From Ascidia mentula (lineage: Eukaryota > Chordata > Ascidiacea > Phlebobranchia > Ascidiidae): a DNA stretch of 64,000 nucleotides. A program made the translations under genes and the position numbers. The stretch spans positions 12,103,001 to 12,167,000 of the forward strand of contig OX387202.1 in the NCBI GenBank assembly GCA_947561715.1, given 5' to 3'. Positions 36,605 to 49,375 of the stretch are shown one piece after another; position 1 is the stretch's first letter; each line of letters opens with the position of its first letter. Under the pieces are notes generated by a model. That model worked only from the letters and a program-made list of their open reading frames with translations. It was not told the origin of the DNA and made no database searches.

Positions 36605-38734
36605 TTTCAAATTCCAGCCCCAAATTTTGACTTGAATGGAAATCTAAAACCCGACACCCTCTGCAATAAACTTGAAAGTTGAAATGTTGTTCCGTTCAAA
36701 ATTCGTTGACTTTTAATCAGTCCATCATGTGCATCATCCGTGACGAAACTTCTAAACTTGGGGTGCGTAGTACAATTTTTTGCTGTGCAAAGGGATCAGT
36801 GGAATTTGCATTAATAAACTTTTGGAGATATTTGACTTTCTTGTTTAATGTTTAGTTATATCGGTGTCCATGCCATTTTATTTTCACGTTTATTGTTCAT
36901 GCGCGTAGAAAAAATATGTTTAATTTGGTTGCCTTAGTAGATAATTTCCCCGTCCGCCAAGTAAATATACGCAGTCACCATTAGCATATAGACCAGAGAT
37001 TAAAACCATTACGAACAAGAAGCCATGCCATCTATATACCTTTTTTGCCCCGTCATGGCACGAGAAACAATCAGAGTTACATATGTTTCTTGCGACATGT
37101 TGAAACACTGGTAAAACATAGGAGCAGACTACATACAAGTGCACCGATACTGTTACATGTCGGCATTAAATGCACTTGTCACCTTATGCAGCTAGAACAG
37201 AGGGATGAGTCTCATACGGGTTTCGACCCCAGGCTTTTCATTTGGGCCAACAACATGCCCTCTTAATCGCTTTGGGTTGAACGAGTAATTAGACTGCTAG
37301 TCCCTTTTCTTAGTAACGATTAATTTGTAAAATAGTTGTTCTTACATGTCACGGTGATAAATCATTTTAGGTGGGACCAATATGCGAATTTTGTCTGGAA
37401 TAAAACAAAAGTGGTCTGTATATTACTTGATATGCCAATTAAACTCCTCGCAGCATTTTCATTCAAAATTTAGGTTACTATTGCTGGGCCTTACTAAATA
37501 TGTCGGTGGCCTATTCGTCACTAGTGACTAAAATATCGGATTTTATTTTGCTGTAACTTTTTAAACAACAAGTTAGTCCCTGCCATACCGCTGATGCGTC
37601 ACTTTGTGGCCCGTGGCCAGTGGTACGTCATCCTTGTTGTACCCTATTTTCCTGAGGCAGAAAAACGTCAGACAATGAACCACAACGAGTTTCAATGACA
37701 GGAGTTGATACGATCTGTTTACATTAGCAAGAGAAAGCAAATACCTGTCAGAAAACAAATAAGGTGGGCTATGAAGTATTGCGACAGTAACCAACGCATC
37801 GGGGGGTAAAGGTAATTTTGAAAACGAGAAAACCAGCGCAAGTAAACACAAACACGACAAAAACGGGTTTGAGCAATTCCATTCAAACAACATGGCGTAA
37901 AGGCGTGTGGAAAGCAAGCTTTTCTTTTACTATACAATAAAGAAAGTTTGTTTTCGTAAAAAGGTTGAGGTTAATGAAACGAAAAGTGGTAATTCGGAAT
38001 TACTACATGCGACAGCATTTTTAAATTGTGTTTGCAAAAAACGTCATGCTGTAATGGCGAGTTACCTTTTGCCCAGCAGCAAGATTACATCCTTTTTAGC
38101 GCATACTTATAAATGGAGTTAATGCCGATGTTGCTGATAGTGATTTATAGCATGTGATTCCCAGAAACTTTACATGTGTTAATTGCATGAATGGCAACAT
38201 ATGCAATATTCATGAACATTGATGAATACTATTCAACACAGCTTACATTTTTGCTTCGATGCAGTGTACAGGTAGGTCACCCTTTGTCAAATTGTAAAAC
38301 AATCGGCTTTCATCACTGTTTTGAACTTTTCGTGTAACATTCGCGCAGACAGTTGTAACAAGTAGTTTGCTATTGTGATGATTGGAACAAGCGCCACATT
38401 CCAAATGCATTTATGGAGCTTTGTGACGTCATAAAGATATTACTGTGACCTCACTAAAAACTTTTAAGATTACTTAGCAGCGGCGAACAGGCAACTATTG
38501 CAAAACCCGGAGGTGAGCAGGCACGTTGCTCTCGTGACGCAACAAAGGGGGTGATTGTGGCGTAACAAATTTGCCCTTACGTTTTGCTCTTATGAGTAAA
38601 TAGTGACTGCAAGCGTGACTTAGAAAGAACAAACTAAGTTTATAAGCAACGGTTACAGGTCTTATCAGCGGCGATGAAATAGTAAAAGTAATGAAAAAGG
38701 AGAAAGTAACGTCGGAAAAACACGGGAACGACGG
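36605..38734. other. Intergenic region between CCDC77 and PIP4K2
   Basis: Both neighbours are on the minus strand. The left part holds the CCDC77 promoter, and the right part the PIP4K2 3' UTR. Open frames of up to 114 codons (for example 37573-37917) show no recognisable protein. No repeat structure was identified. Confidence 0.4.
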
Positions 38735-41700
38735 TTATAGAGCCACGAGTTGCTCGCCGATGAATTCGTAGAATCTCTTGCTGTATTGAGCTGGTTGGAT
38801 GGTCGAGATTTCAGCACCAGCCTGAAAGAAACAAAAAATTTTAAACAATAAAATCATGAAATGTTTTAATCACCAAAAAACATAGAGGTCTGTTGACCTC
38901 ACAAGCTAAACTAATTGACTTCCCCTTGCATATACTGATGTTGGAGACAAAACCAACAAGTACATATGCATAACTCTCTCTACACTGCATTGCAACTCCT
39001 GCCTCTTACCAATCAAAGCACCCTGTGAACAATTCTTTTTTAGCCTTCTGTTATTTTCCACAACCATTCCACTTCTTAAATCCTCATTGCTGTAACAAAA
39101 TCTCATAGAGTAGTTGATTGTTTTGTGGCAACCAGTTCTCAAGTGGTGAGCTGAGGGGTAAATGACTGACTGCACTGAAGGAAATTCGGTCCTGCTAACT
39201 AGAAACTGCAGAAGACGGTGGGCATAAACTCTTGGTGATTTCACTGAAAAATCTGCGCCAATCTACAATAAGATAAAAGATTAGAGTTGAAAACTGCAGC
39301 TGAGGTTACTGTTGTCAAGTTTACAGACAAATTTGTCCAAATCTACAAAAATGAAGAAATAAAAACACTTTATCATAGCTTTGGCATCCAAACTACCCAC
39401 ATATCATTGTTTATTGTTTACTTGGGGCAATGTTCATTGTAGAGATACCTTTCAGTGGAATTGGCAGCTGCATTATATTTAAAACGGGTTTATTAATACC
39501 AAGGTTCATATGCATACACCCATTAACAAGTTGTTTCGAATTAAGTCCAAAAATAGTTGTTGCTGTATTTAGCCATGATGTTTTTTAACCTACAAATATA
39601 AGTGCTTATACAGATGGTATAATCATTGTTAAAAACCATTCAGCCCATACTACAGGCTAAATATATCCCCTGCAGATCACTCACACACTCACACAGGTTG
39701 ATTAGACTGGCTAATGGACCAGAATGGACCACACAAGATAGATAAGACGGTTTAAGAGGATGGATTTGCAACGAGGTTTGGATCAATAGAAGTTACTCTG
39801 CCTGGCAATCTTAATATCCCGCCCTTTGATTACTTAATCCATTTGGACTGACAGCCATTAATTAGGTTTCTTAGTAGAAGTTTTAGTTTTGCTGAAGGTA
39901 CATTTTACTTTTATTTACCAGAAAGTTGTATGTTTAAGTATATTTAAAGAAATTAGTTATTGTGTGGTTTCCAACACTTGCTCTCATGCAAATGGCAGAC
40001 ACCAATTAATAGTTTTTATGTGTGTCTGTTTCAAGCTCACAAATGATACATTTCCCTCTTAATTCGGTGCATATTAACGGAACAACAACAACAACAACCA
40101 GTTTGTGATAATAGGAATATAGCTTTTTGTAAACATACACTACACCCTAACACTCTATGTCAAAACATAAATACATTTTAACAGCGGTTAGGAATATTTG
40201 TTTTAAGAGCATTACCAATCTCATTTTCAAATTAAACTCTACAAGACGACCAGAAATAAATTATTTACCCCGTGTTTGGCAGTTTTCATGGCATGAGCAG
40301 CTTTCTTTCTGGTGTCGTAATGAGTAAGTATGTCAATCAATCCCATGTAATAAACTTCATTCTTTGTGGCTTCTATGAAGTGAAAGCAGAAATGAAAGTA
40401 AACACTTTTACACTTAAATGCAGGCAGACAAATTGGCATAAGTGTCTCAAAGGTGCCCTAAATCAGTGGTTCGCACCGCAAGAAATTCATTCAATGTGAA
40501 AACATTCTGTATTAGGGGGCCTGTTAAAGAATTAATGCGAACTGAAACCAGTCCGCAGACTGGCAGTTAAGAAAAACTGCTGTAAATCACTTTGGATTGG
40601 AACACTGTAAAGTGTTAATTACAATTGAGCAAATTTAAGACTGTCTGTATTTCTTTAAGGGATTGTTTGCAATGTTGTACACGAAGACGTGCATCGCAGG
40701 TAAGTACAAACATGAAAAAATAAATAAGAGAAAAAATATAAACAAGCACAACAAAAGACCACTCACTTCCCGAAGATCGGACAGCGTAGAAACTGTCAGT
40801 AATTCCCTCTTCTCCACTGATGGAATCCTGTCTTAGAGGATCAGCTCCAGTTCTCGGGGAATCAGGTGGCGTGGTGGAACTTACTGGAAAAAAAATAAAG
40901 CTCTAAACACTGTTTTGTTCAATGTGAGTTTAGGCGCATGTGAAAAATACTGCTTTTCCTTCCTGAATGATGATGACCTAAATACTTACTCGTAAATTAT
41001 ACTAATTCCCATTAACATAAAAGAAAAATGTCATTCAGATGAAAGGAATCAGCCTACTCTTGCTTGGTGGTACAGAGGGCTCTGTCCAATCGCACTGATG
41101 CCGAATGCCAATTACTCATTGTTTCTTATTTTGGTTTCCATGAACACATTATAAAAATCTTTAACAAACCTTCCGCAGCATAAAAACAAGTTTTTTAACA
41201 AGATGAAAAATGCTATTAACACACCTTCTGTAGTGTAGTGCTTAGGATGTTATACATAAAGCAAAAACACACACCATTTTCCGGTTGTGTATGTTATACT
41301 TACATCTGTTTACTTCCTCTTCAGCTGGGCTTCCATCGAGAACACCATTTCCATCACCGTCATTCCAATCATCTGCATACTTGTCGGGACGATCACAGTC
41401 ATGGATTCCAACAAGTAAACTGTAATCCATCAACTTGAGCGAGGCAAGAAACTAAAAGAAAAAATCCTATTTAAACATGTGCAGGGTGATAAGAGACAAA
41501 TGTTACGCATCTGCTAGAGCAGGATTGCACAACTCAAACAGTGATGCATGCCATTTCTGTGAGACACTATCGATCGCATATCAAACATTTGTGATCATTT
41601 TGGGGGGGTTGTCTTAAAACCTGTTTTCTAAAATGTTGGTTTGAAAGTTGTTGAATCCACAACAACATAAAATAAAGGACCACAATTGGAAAAAAGTAAG

Positions 41701-44700
41701 TAAAATTCAGCCTGAGTGGGGACAATAAGCAAACAAATCTATTGTGGACTGCATTGACAAAAAGCAAGTAAACCTGTCTTTCACAAGCTTGTAAACTAGT
41801 TGAACACATACAATCAGTCAATTAGCTGATCAATAGTTGTTTGATCAAGCATAAATTTAATGACACACATGTTTGAGGGCAAAAAACAATTAATTGAGGA
41901 TATGTCAGTTGAGCGCAAGAAGTCATACATAAATTAACGCTTTAGGTGATAAGCTACAACCCTATGACGTTTAATGCAACTCAAAATAGTTTAGGCGTGC
42001 TTTATCATGCATGGTTCTTTGCCCTGACATGAAGTATCCCCATGCTGAATTGGCAATAATAAAACCAAGGTATAAATATAAGAATCCTTTGAACATGGGC
42101 TTGGTGATTACAAGTAGAGTCTGGTCATGCCCCTTCATAAAAGCGGTGGCATTCTTAAGTAGTTCTACCCAATGTAAAGTAACAACCATCGTTTCCAATG
42201 ATTAAACTTTGCGACAGGGAAACAAATTAAACATCGTCACCGATTGGTGATGAGGAAGCAATCAAAACGACAACTTTGAATTGACGCAGGTGAAAAGTTA
42301 GGCATGATGTTGGTGTGTATCCACACAGTTATATTTTAAATAGAATTGTTTGTTTAAAGGTAATTGGGCACTCACGAATGGCAGCTCTTCCTGTCTATTA
42401 ACAAGAAAGTTTGCTCTTTTTTATAGTGGGATGATTTGTTGAATCCAATACCTATTGTCTAGCTAATAGTTTTAAATAAGCAATTTAGGCTTCCCAGGCT
42501 GCCGTTTGCAAACATTTACCAGGTGTATGTGTGTGTGTGTTTATACAGCACATATGGGAAAACCACAACAATTGCGTTGGATTATAAGAAAATGCCTCCT
42601 GTACAATAAATGTGTGAAGTCAAACAGGTTTGGCAAACAATGCACCACATGGCTTCCCAATTTTTTTTATTCACAACCCCTTCCAAAACAAAATTCTGTG
42701 ACACTTTGTGTTTGACTGTCATCTGATTTTTTAGATATTTTTTGAACACCAATATTCAACAAAATGACTAAAAAACTTTACACAACTACATAGTGTATTG
42801 AGTGAATTGAAACCGTAAAATGTTGAGTTTTGTATGACAATGATGTACAAAGTTTGTCATGCCCCCCCTCCCAATTTGGTAACCCCCCCGGTAGAGTCAG
42901 TTGTGGTAATTATTGAAGTAAAAATAAAGGGCTAATTAGTGGACACCACAAAGGCAAACTGTGTTGCAACTTTTTCTTGTGCATGTTGAAAACAGGAGGA
43001 CCCCCATTGTTAAAATGTCATGTGTTGTTTATCTTTCCATGAAATATCAATTTCAAAAAGTAATTTTGTGAGAGTGGTTAATTTTGCATTTTTTTTAAAT
43101 TACACGTAGTATACACATAGTAAATCTGTCAAAATTAAATAGCCTCACGAAATTTAAATTTTCATTTTCGAAGCACTTGGCAAAATAACTTAAAACTTTC
43201 TGGTATGTACCTCTACATCATTCTTCAGCTTGGCAAGAAAGGACTCTCGATATTCAGCGTCAAGGTAAATTTTCATGTTGTCTTTTACGAAGTCGTTGTC
43301 TTTGAACGTCGGGAAGACTTTCTTCTTTTCCTTGTCACTCGCCTCGCGTTGCACAGTTGAACCCTGAGTAACATGCATGTTGAAAGCGTATTTGCATGAA
43401 CATGAACAATTGCTGCAGCGGCACAAAACGCAACAACAACATGATGGATGGGTGTCATGTGTGGATTAAATAATTAACTTACACTGGAAGCTGTGCAGCA
43501 CACACATACGAGTCAGCAGATTACACCCATGTCAGCACTTTGCAAACACTCCATTAGCTTTTATGCAAACAAACTGCCAAGGGGAAGTGCTACTATCAAC
43601 TTGAGCAAACGCATGTAAAATAAATAACTGATTCGATCATACCATGGTTTTACAACAAATCATTTGCAATAAAAAAATTGGTTTACAAGAAAATTGTGAG
43701 AGCAGGTATTAATACATAGCTATATATTTGTGTCAGTGGAACTTGGTGCAAAATATATTGCACATGTTTTCTGGCAATTACACAACTCATTTTATTTTGA
43801 AACACCTTCACAGTTTTACCTTGAGGTCGTACTTCTTGTGGGCTTTGTACGTGGCGCTGAATACATTTCTCATCACAATTAGGTAGTGTTCTGCACTATT
43901 CAGGGTCAGCCTGTACATACCCAAGTATTGCGGCAACAGGGTTTTGCACTTGTTCTCAACAAGGTACTGAAAACAAAAACAATGTGATGTTACAACAGTA
44001 GAAAAGGTCTTGTGCAGTTATTAAAAATCTAAACAGCAAAGCAAGAATAATTTGGATACTGTCTCAGTGTATATACATGTTGCATGAACTAATGCAAAGT
44101 ATTTGTCTGGAAAAGGCAGTATTTGAACGTAAATTTTTGGTCGATTTTGTTTTCATTTTCTAGTTCCACGGCGATTTCCTCTTGCCGTTTAAAGATGAGG
44201 GGAATAACATACATTAATTTTTTATAATACATGCATGGCAACCACCATTTTTAATCTAATTCGTACACAGTGTTTTTACAGCAAACAAGAAAATTATTCT
44301 GACATCACACCCATCTACTCACCCTTTGATGACACAAGGGATTTTCCATGATTAATAAAATTCACCAAAAATGGTTACACAATGTTTAATTTTCAGAAAA
44401 TATGATTTGCAAAAAAACGCAAAAAAGTCAACTTCCCCTGCATGTTTTTAAAGTTTGATTCAGACATTTACAATGCAGCAGCGTGATGGGAGTTTGCAGT
44501 GAGTGCCAACAGACTAGTAAAATGACCGGAAATGCTTGGTCATTGATTGATTGTTTGATTCCTAAACAGGGCAGCAAACATTCGTGGGCAAAAAAAACAT
44601 GATTGGTGATTTTTGTGAACACAACACGACTGTCGGTTCTGGGGATTTACAAGTGTGTAATTTTGTTTTTAGTACATTTGTACAGTATTTTAATGACAAG

Positions 44701-46993
44701 TTGACAAACAGATTTAAACTCCAAGAGGCTTTGAAGACTTAACAACAAGTAAATGTCGTGCATGTTTTAATGTCAAATGCATGCTCCACTACAGAAACAA
44801 AACCACAACGTTGCTCACTGTCGAATCTTGTAATTTGTGTTGTTTAATTTTATTAATGGCGTACACCGTGGTAAACTTTAATACACCAAAGTGACAAAAT
44901 TGAATTAAAGTCCATGAAAATTTAATGAGATGTAAATTATTCACAAGATAAGAGCTTCAAGATAATGGGAAAGCTAGTAGTATGCTAGCTGTAAAGGTGA
45001 GCCTCTACAAAGTAACATAATGTACCATAAAGGTCCTGAACAGCACACTTACAACATCATAGTGCAAATGTGGTTAAAGGAAATGCTTTTAGGTCAATGC
45101 TTAGCCCGATTTGATTTTGCCTGGGGGCTATGCACAAACATAGCATAGACAATAGATCACAGGCACACTGGTATCACAGGAGTGTAGGATACCTCCATAT
45201 CCAAAATAACACCATTTAACATTAAAAACTTTTTGTCTTGTTGCCCTCGTTTCTTTATATGCGGAACAGTTATGCACAGGATATAACATAAGTTCTGTTT
45301 GTCTATTGATGAAGTTTTATAGTATGTTTAATTCATAATACTTTCAACACATATTTAATGCATACTTGTTTTATGCATATGTTTTCAGCTTCAAGCAGAA
45401 TTACCAACTGTGTAGCATCTGCATAGGCCATTACAACTGCATGAATACTAGCACATAATTTTTTCAAGAAAACTATTGTTTCTATTATTTTAAAGATTGG
45501 AACATGCACACAATACCTGGTGATACTTTGGCAGGAAACCATGCATTTCAGCTATGTCCTCACTGGTGAGAGTTTTTATGACAAATTTGTGGTCAAACGA
45601 GTGTAAAAAACGTGCCACGGATCGACCACGATCCTCCACTCTGATAGGTTGAGTCACACAAATAGAATTCTGAAAAACAACCATCATTTGCTTCAGAAGA
45701 TATTTGTAACCACATTATACATGCAACTGTGGGTTACATTATAGTTTAAGTATAATGTGATGATGGCACTCAATGCACCACATTACACGTATATCTTTAG
45801 GGTTTATCTCACTCGCTTTTTTCATCCAGCAGAACCATTTTATATTTCAATCAAGTATAACCAATGTCATCACAAATATTTTTCAGATTTTAAGATTATG
45901 TTCAGTGAATTGCAATAAACGCGCTGTGCCTAAATGGTTAAATATGTAATCACAATTGTTAAGGGAGTTTGCGTCAAGGGATATGTCACCAAGCAGACAT
46001 AGCCTGGTCAATGTTTTTCATTGTCCACAAACACACAACCAATAACTAAAATCAATAGCTGAAGTGGAGGCGGTCAAAACAGAACATCAAGCTGCCCGAA
46101 GCTTGAAAACGCTCTCTTAAAGTTTGAAAAGCTTCTGTTAATGTAAATCCTATTGATAATGAGAAGCACTTAATTGCTGACTCCGCAACAAACACTTGAC
46201 CTTAGGAGAAAATCTTGCCCAACAGGGAAAAGTGTTCTCCACAAGAATAAGCTGTTTCTTACCACATATTCCTTGTCATCAATTTTGAAGATCTCTCTCA
46301 ATCGTTTGAAGACCACAGGACAATATTCCTTTACTTTAAAATGGCTCGGCAAATTTTCTCTGTTAAAAATATGCATACAAGACATTTTACATTGGTAAAC
46401 TAATGTACCAGGTTGGCATAGGAATTACAACAGGTGAAAAAAATACCAAAAATTTCTTACATGTTTCAGCAAATTTATTCTTGCTATAAATTATGTGGCA
46501 ATAAATCAACACTTATGTACTTGTTAAAAATGTGGTTGTCAATTTTGACTTTGGAGTAAGATTTGAAATCATCCGGCATCAGCATTAATGGCATTTTCAT
46601 GTGTGACAGTTCCTTGACCTATAAAAGCATGTTTTAATAGATCAGAATTCAGGCCGTAAAAACATAAAACAAAAATACTAAAGATGTAAAATATAATGCA
46701 TGAGTTGGTAGACATAATTAAACACCCAAAAATGCATTTGTACCATTGCACAATTTACATGCTAGATTTCACATTTAGACAACACGTATAAACATTTATA
46801 CAAAATTAAAAATATAAATTAAGAATTTATGAAAAGTAGTAGTTACAGTGTGATTCACGCCCCACATGAAGACACTGATGAAAGGCTCATTGGCACGGAA
46901 CAATTTCTGTTTCTGCTTTTTAAAGTGCTTCTTTCTTTGTTTCATCTTGGTTTGATTCATTTCTTTCGTCATGGCAACCTGCACACTTGCCAT
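38735..46993 (-). CDS. PIP4K2: Phosphatidylinositol 5-phosphate 4-kinase (type II PIPK)
   Basis: Makes PI(4,5)P2 from PI5P. Ten coding exons on the minus strand: 46847-46993, 46521-46618, 46263-46359, 45517-45669, 43820-43966, 43211-43363, 41304-41451, 40767-40883, 40269-40372, 38735-38821; frame closed (416 aa, as in vertebrate PIP4K2). Landmarks: the basic start then [39 protein letters not shown], the ATP-binding lysine in [34 protein letters not shown] across exons 5-6, and [11 protein letters not shown] at the catalytic core. The activation loop [20 protein letters not shown] is of the type II (PI5P-specific) kind rather than the PIP5K kind. Exon 7 adds an acidic insert after the catalytic loop. 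Introns are larger here than elsewhere (up to about 1.8 kb). Vertebrates have three paralogues; this is probably the single pre-duplicate gene. Confidence 0.94.
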
Positions 46994-47878
46994 TCCACCA
47001 GCAAATCAACCCCAGACTTAGTTAAACAGCTTTTAATATTATATCTAATCTGTATAGTCCTTTTTGAACAACAATGTACATTTTAGGTACCTAGTATAGT
47101 AATCATTTCGTTACATAGTCGCAATTAAAAAGTACCGCTGCAAAGAACACTGAGCACTTCTGTTATTTAACAAACTCAATATATAAATCATAAATGCAAA
47201 ATTTAAATGATTTATTCCAGTCTATAACCAAAACTTATTTTAAACATTTTAATATTCTTGTTGGAATATTTTTTTATAAAACAACAAATAAAATAGGGTT
47301 CAAGGTGGTAGTATTTTATAAAATAAATTTTAGCACAAGCCACTCAACTACAATAAGCCACAGCGAAATGTTTAATACATGAACTACGGTACATTATATT
47401 AATATTGTAAAGTCGCAACTGCTAATGGGTTACAATCTTCTGACAAAACCTTGTTTATATATCTGCTACCATTGTTAACGAAAAAGGCGCATGGCGAATA
47501 GTCAACAAAACCGAAACTTCCTGGTCGCAAGGACCAAAAAATAACAAACGAAATGGAACAACGTTGAGCTTTATCCTACAGCCCAGCACGTACGAAACAT
47601 TGAGCGGTCCTCTCATGCCACCTAACGGTAAAACATATTTGGTCACTTTTCTGTTCTTGATTCGTTTGGTGTCTAGGTCCCTTGTGATTTGAGGGCAGCT
47701 GTACGATTTGTCTGCTATTAACTCATTAACACTCAGAAGCATTGGTACGACGTGATCGGCTGAAATCTGTTCCGAGCGGTGACATACAAAAAATGTGCAA
47801 TTCTAAAATTTTTTGTCTCCAAGCAATTATGTTTGTTATTTTTGCAGCTCACATAAACAGCTGTGTCAGTAGGGGATA
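46994..47878. promoter_or_regulatory. Shared upstream region of divergent PIP4K2 and FN3K genes
   Basis: About 0.9 kb between the start codons of a minus-strand and a plus-strand gene, so both promoters should lie here. No clear TATA box. A 95-codon minus-strand frame (47455-47742) has an ATG but no recognisable product. Confidence 0.4.
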
Positions 47879-48932
47879 ATGGAGGATGTTCTTAAAGAAC
47901 GGCTGCATTGTGTTGATGTAGAAGCATGCGATATGGAAATTAAGGGCGACATTAGCATGGCAGCAGTATATATGGTCAATGGAAATAAGGTGTTTGTTAA
48001 GCAGAACTCAAAAATTGGATCAAGGTAAAATGTTATTATGTGAGTAAAAGGTATTTAATCCAGTGATTCAAACATCAATTAAAAAATTAGAAAGATGTTT
48101 AACGGAGAACTTAAAAGCCTTGAAGAAATTTCTGCAGTGAATGCTATTCGTGTACCAAAGCCTATTCAAGTTTTTGAACATGATGGAACGGCATATTTGG
48201 TTACGGAATTCCTTGAGATGACAAATCTGAATAGGTTTGCATCAGGTGACATACCTAAGCTAAGGTGACCTGGCGGTTAACTGGCCTTGTTTTATTTTCT
48301 ACTAAATTACAGAACTTGGTGAAAAGATGGCAATCTTACATTTGCACAACAAAAACAAACAAATAGTATCGCAAAAATCCCAAGGCGTCATTGGAAAAAG
48401 AATAGACTACGTTAATAAGTTTGGATTCGACGTATCTACTAGTTGTTGCGTGAATGTAATGACAAACGAATGGTGCAAGAGTTGGTTGGAGTTCTTTGCA
48501 AGAAATCGACTGAAGATTCAGCTGGATCTAATTGAAAGAGATTTCCGCGACACTGATGTCCGTGATCTATGGCCAAGAGTGGAGCGAAATCTTGCTAAAT
48601 GCTTTCCAAATTCAATGGAAATAGTGCCATCACTTTTGCACGGCGATTTCTGGAATGGAAATGCGGCGGAGTTGCGCAACGAACCATGTATATTTGACCC
48701 TGCGGCGTTTTATGGACATTCTGAATACGATATAGCCTTTTCGCACATGTTCGATGGATTTCCCAGCGCTTTCTATGAAGCTTACCATAAAGTCATTCCA
48801 AAACAACCGGGTTTTAGTGGTCGACAAAAATTATACCAACTTTTTAACTACTTAAATCATTGGAATCTTTTTGGAAAACATTACAAAGACCCATCAGTTA
48901 ACTTAATGCGCGAAATCGCGGGCTGGCAATAA
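47879..48932 (+). CDS. FN3K: Fructosamine-3-kinase family protein, copy 1
   Basis: ATP-dependent kinase that phosphorylates fructosamines (or ribulosamines) on glycated proteins so the sugar can be released; cytosolic. Three exons: 47879-48024, 48091-48245, 48313-48932; frame closed (306 aa, vertebrate FN3K about 309). Visible: the N-lobe VFVKQNS lysine strand, GELKSLEEISAVNAIRVPKP, catalytic loop LLHGDFWNGNAAEL, the metal-binding Asp in IFDPAAFYGHSEYD, and FNYLNHWNLFGKHY near the C-terminus. The P-loop region reads KGDISMAAVY, where vertebrate FN3K has a conserved redox-switch cysteine; here the position is Asp. The paralogue at 51267 has the same exon layout, with AP-4 beta between them. 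Confidence 0.93.
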
Positions 48933-49375
48933 TCGTTAACTTTAGTGCACAGTACTACGCGTTATATTATTTGTTTTGTTTCAAAAACGTTGTAGCACAT
49001 ACCCGAAACTGCTTTAATATTTTTGTTGGATGTCAGAAACGCACTACTGGGAGTTTCCCCTGTGACGTCGTTTATTTACATTAAATTTGTTTTGTATCTG
49101 CTTTAGATGGTCTGTTTTGTTCACTTTTCGAAAATTTAAACCACACTAATGCAATATTCACTGCGTCTATATGTTGACCCGAACAAGGTGAAAGAAACTG
49201 TTTTTCTGCTTTTAGTGTTACCCGAAAACGTAATTAAAACATAGGCATCAATATTTTGTATTGGCAGCAGTAGCACCACGTCAAACGTCAGCATATTGAT
49301 GTATGTTAGGACTTACATGTCATATACTACAACGTAATGTAATTTGACAATGTTTTAACAACCAGGTAACTACTA
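48933..49375. other. Gap between FN3K copy 1 and AP-4 beta
   Basis: About 440 bases with the 3' UTR of the first FN3K and upstream sequence of the AP-4 beta gene. Nothing else is recognised. Confidence 0.4.

Noticed and set aside
40081..40098. AAC trinucleotide run, and a GT run near 42527-42541
   Set aside because: Short ordinary microsatellites within PIP4K2 introns, with no sign of function.
47455..47742. 95-codon minus-strand frame between PIP4K2 and FN3K
   Set aside because: It has an ATG but no recognisable product and sits where both promoters must be.
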